A DNA stretch of 5,453 nt from Candidatus Omnitrophota bacterium (GTDB taxonomy: Bacteria; Omnitrophota; Gorgyraeia; Aquiviventales; Aquiviventaceae). A program made the translations under genes and the position numbers. Location: positions 1 to 5,453 of the forward strand of contig JACQRB010000039.1 in NCBI GenBank assembly GCA_016206685.1, given 5' to 3'. The stretch's first letter is position 1. Every line of letters begins with the position of its first letter. Below the pieces are notes generated by a model. That model saw only the letters and a list, made by a program, of their open reading frames with translations, did no database searches and had not been told where the DNA came from. This document shows, piece by piece, positions 5,120-5,453 of this stretch.

Positions 5120-5453
5120 TCATCGTCTTAAAACCTCACGCGACCAAGAAACAGATCACGCACCTGGTCGAGAAGATCAAGGCGCTGGGCTTGAAACCCA
5201 TGGTGTCCGCCGGCGTGGAGCGCACGATCATCGGGGTGATCGGCTCGGAGGACGTCCTGCGCGTGCAGCCGCTGGAGGTGTTTCCCGGCGTCGAAAAAGT
5301 CATGCCGGTCCTCAAGCCCTACAAGCTGGTCTCGCGCGAATTCAAGCCGGCCGACACGATCGTCAGCGTCGGCCGCACCGTAAAGATCGGCGGCCCAAAA
5401 ATCGCCGTCATGGCCGGGCCCTGCTCCATCGAAAGCCGGGAGCAGCTGACGCA
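5116..5453 (+). CDS. aroF: 3-deoxy-7-phosphoheptulonate (DAHP) synthase, 5' part (runs off window)
   Basis: DAHP synthase condenses phosphoenolpyruvate and erythrose-4-phosphate, the first shikimate pathway step. The visible 112 codons begin MIIVLKPHATKKQI and include ERTIIGVIG (residues 35-43), VLKPYKLVSREF (65-76) and AGPCSIES (100-107), whose Cys103 should be a metal ligand. Residues 1 to about 70 form the ferredoxin-like regulatory domain known from Thermotoga-type enzymes, where it mediates tyrosine feedback. The barrel begins near residue 90 and is cut by the window end. The start is fixed by the AGGAGGT at 5103-5109 and by the 4-nt ATGA overlap with hisC, so the two genes are almost certainly in one transcript. 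Regulation by tyrosine is inferred from the domain, not shown. Confidence 0.95.
   Translation, partial: MIIVLKPHATKKQITHLVEKIKALGLKPMVSAGVERTIIGVIGSEDVLRVQPLEVFPGVEKVMPVLKPYKLVSREFKPADTIVSVGRTVKIGGPKIAVMAGPCSIESREQLT

Overview
This is a GC-rich bacterial window. All genes lie on the + strand and are tightly packed. It holds the 3' end of infB (translation initiation factor IF-2), then trpS, scpA, scpB, a monofunctional AroQ-class chorismate mutase, pheA (prephenate dehydratase with an ACT domain), a hisC-type aminotransferase, and the 5' part of aroF (type I DAHP synthase with an N-terminal regulatory domain). TrpS and AroF look like their Thermotoga-type homologues. The trpS-scpA-scpB followed by pheA-hisC-aroF order, plus short tandem repeats between genes, is what I would expect from an uncultured, Omnitrophota-like lineage. 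That placement is a low-confidence inference from gene content, not from a marker phylogeny.

Layout. Bases 1-235 are the IF-2 C-terminus. Bases 236-315 hold a heptamer-array palindrome that runs into the trpS start. Bases 316-1350 are trpS. After 18 nt comes scpA (1369-2115). A second heptamer-array palindrome, with a different 7-mer, fills the scpA-scpB gap. scpB (2223-2840) overlaps the chorismate mutase gene (2806-3069) by 35 nt. pheA (3081-3896) follows after 11 nt. A third, non-heptameric palindrome of about 108 nt fills the pheA-hisC gap. hisC (4019-5119) overlaps aroF (5116 to the window end) by 4 nt at ATGA, with a near-perfect Shine-Dalgarno.

How the genes fit together. AroF commits PEP and erythrose-4-phosphate to the shikimate pathway. 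AroQ turns chorismate into prephenate, and PheA turns prephenate into phenylpyruvate. The HisC-like enzyme is well placed to transaminate phenylpyruvate or its hydroxylated analogue. TrpS charges tRNA with another aromatic amino acid. ScpA and ScpB form the non-SMC part of the SMC condensin and have no obvious link to the pathway.

I do not see a new multi-gene system. The most unusual content is non-coding: every intergenic gap longer than 20 nt is occupied by a long imperfect palindrome reaching the next gene's translation start. Two of these are built from tandem 7-mers with different unit sequences. Two coding oddities deserve a check: a sharp low-GC block inside pheA, and a TrpS whose Fe-S-type cysteine set appears rearranged.
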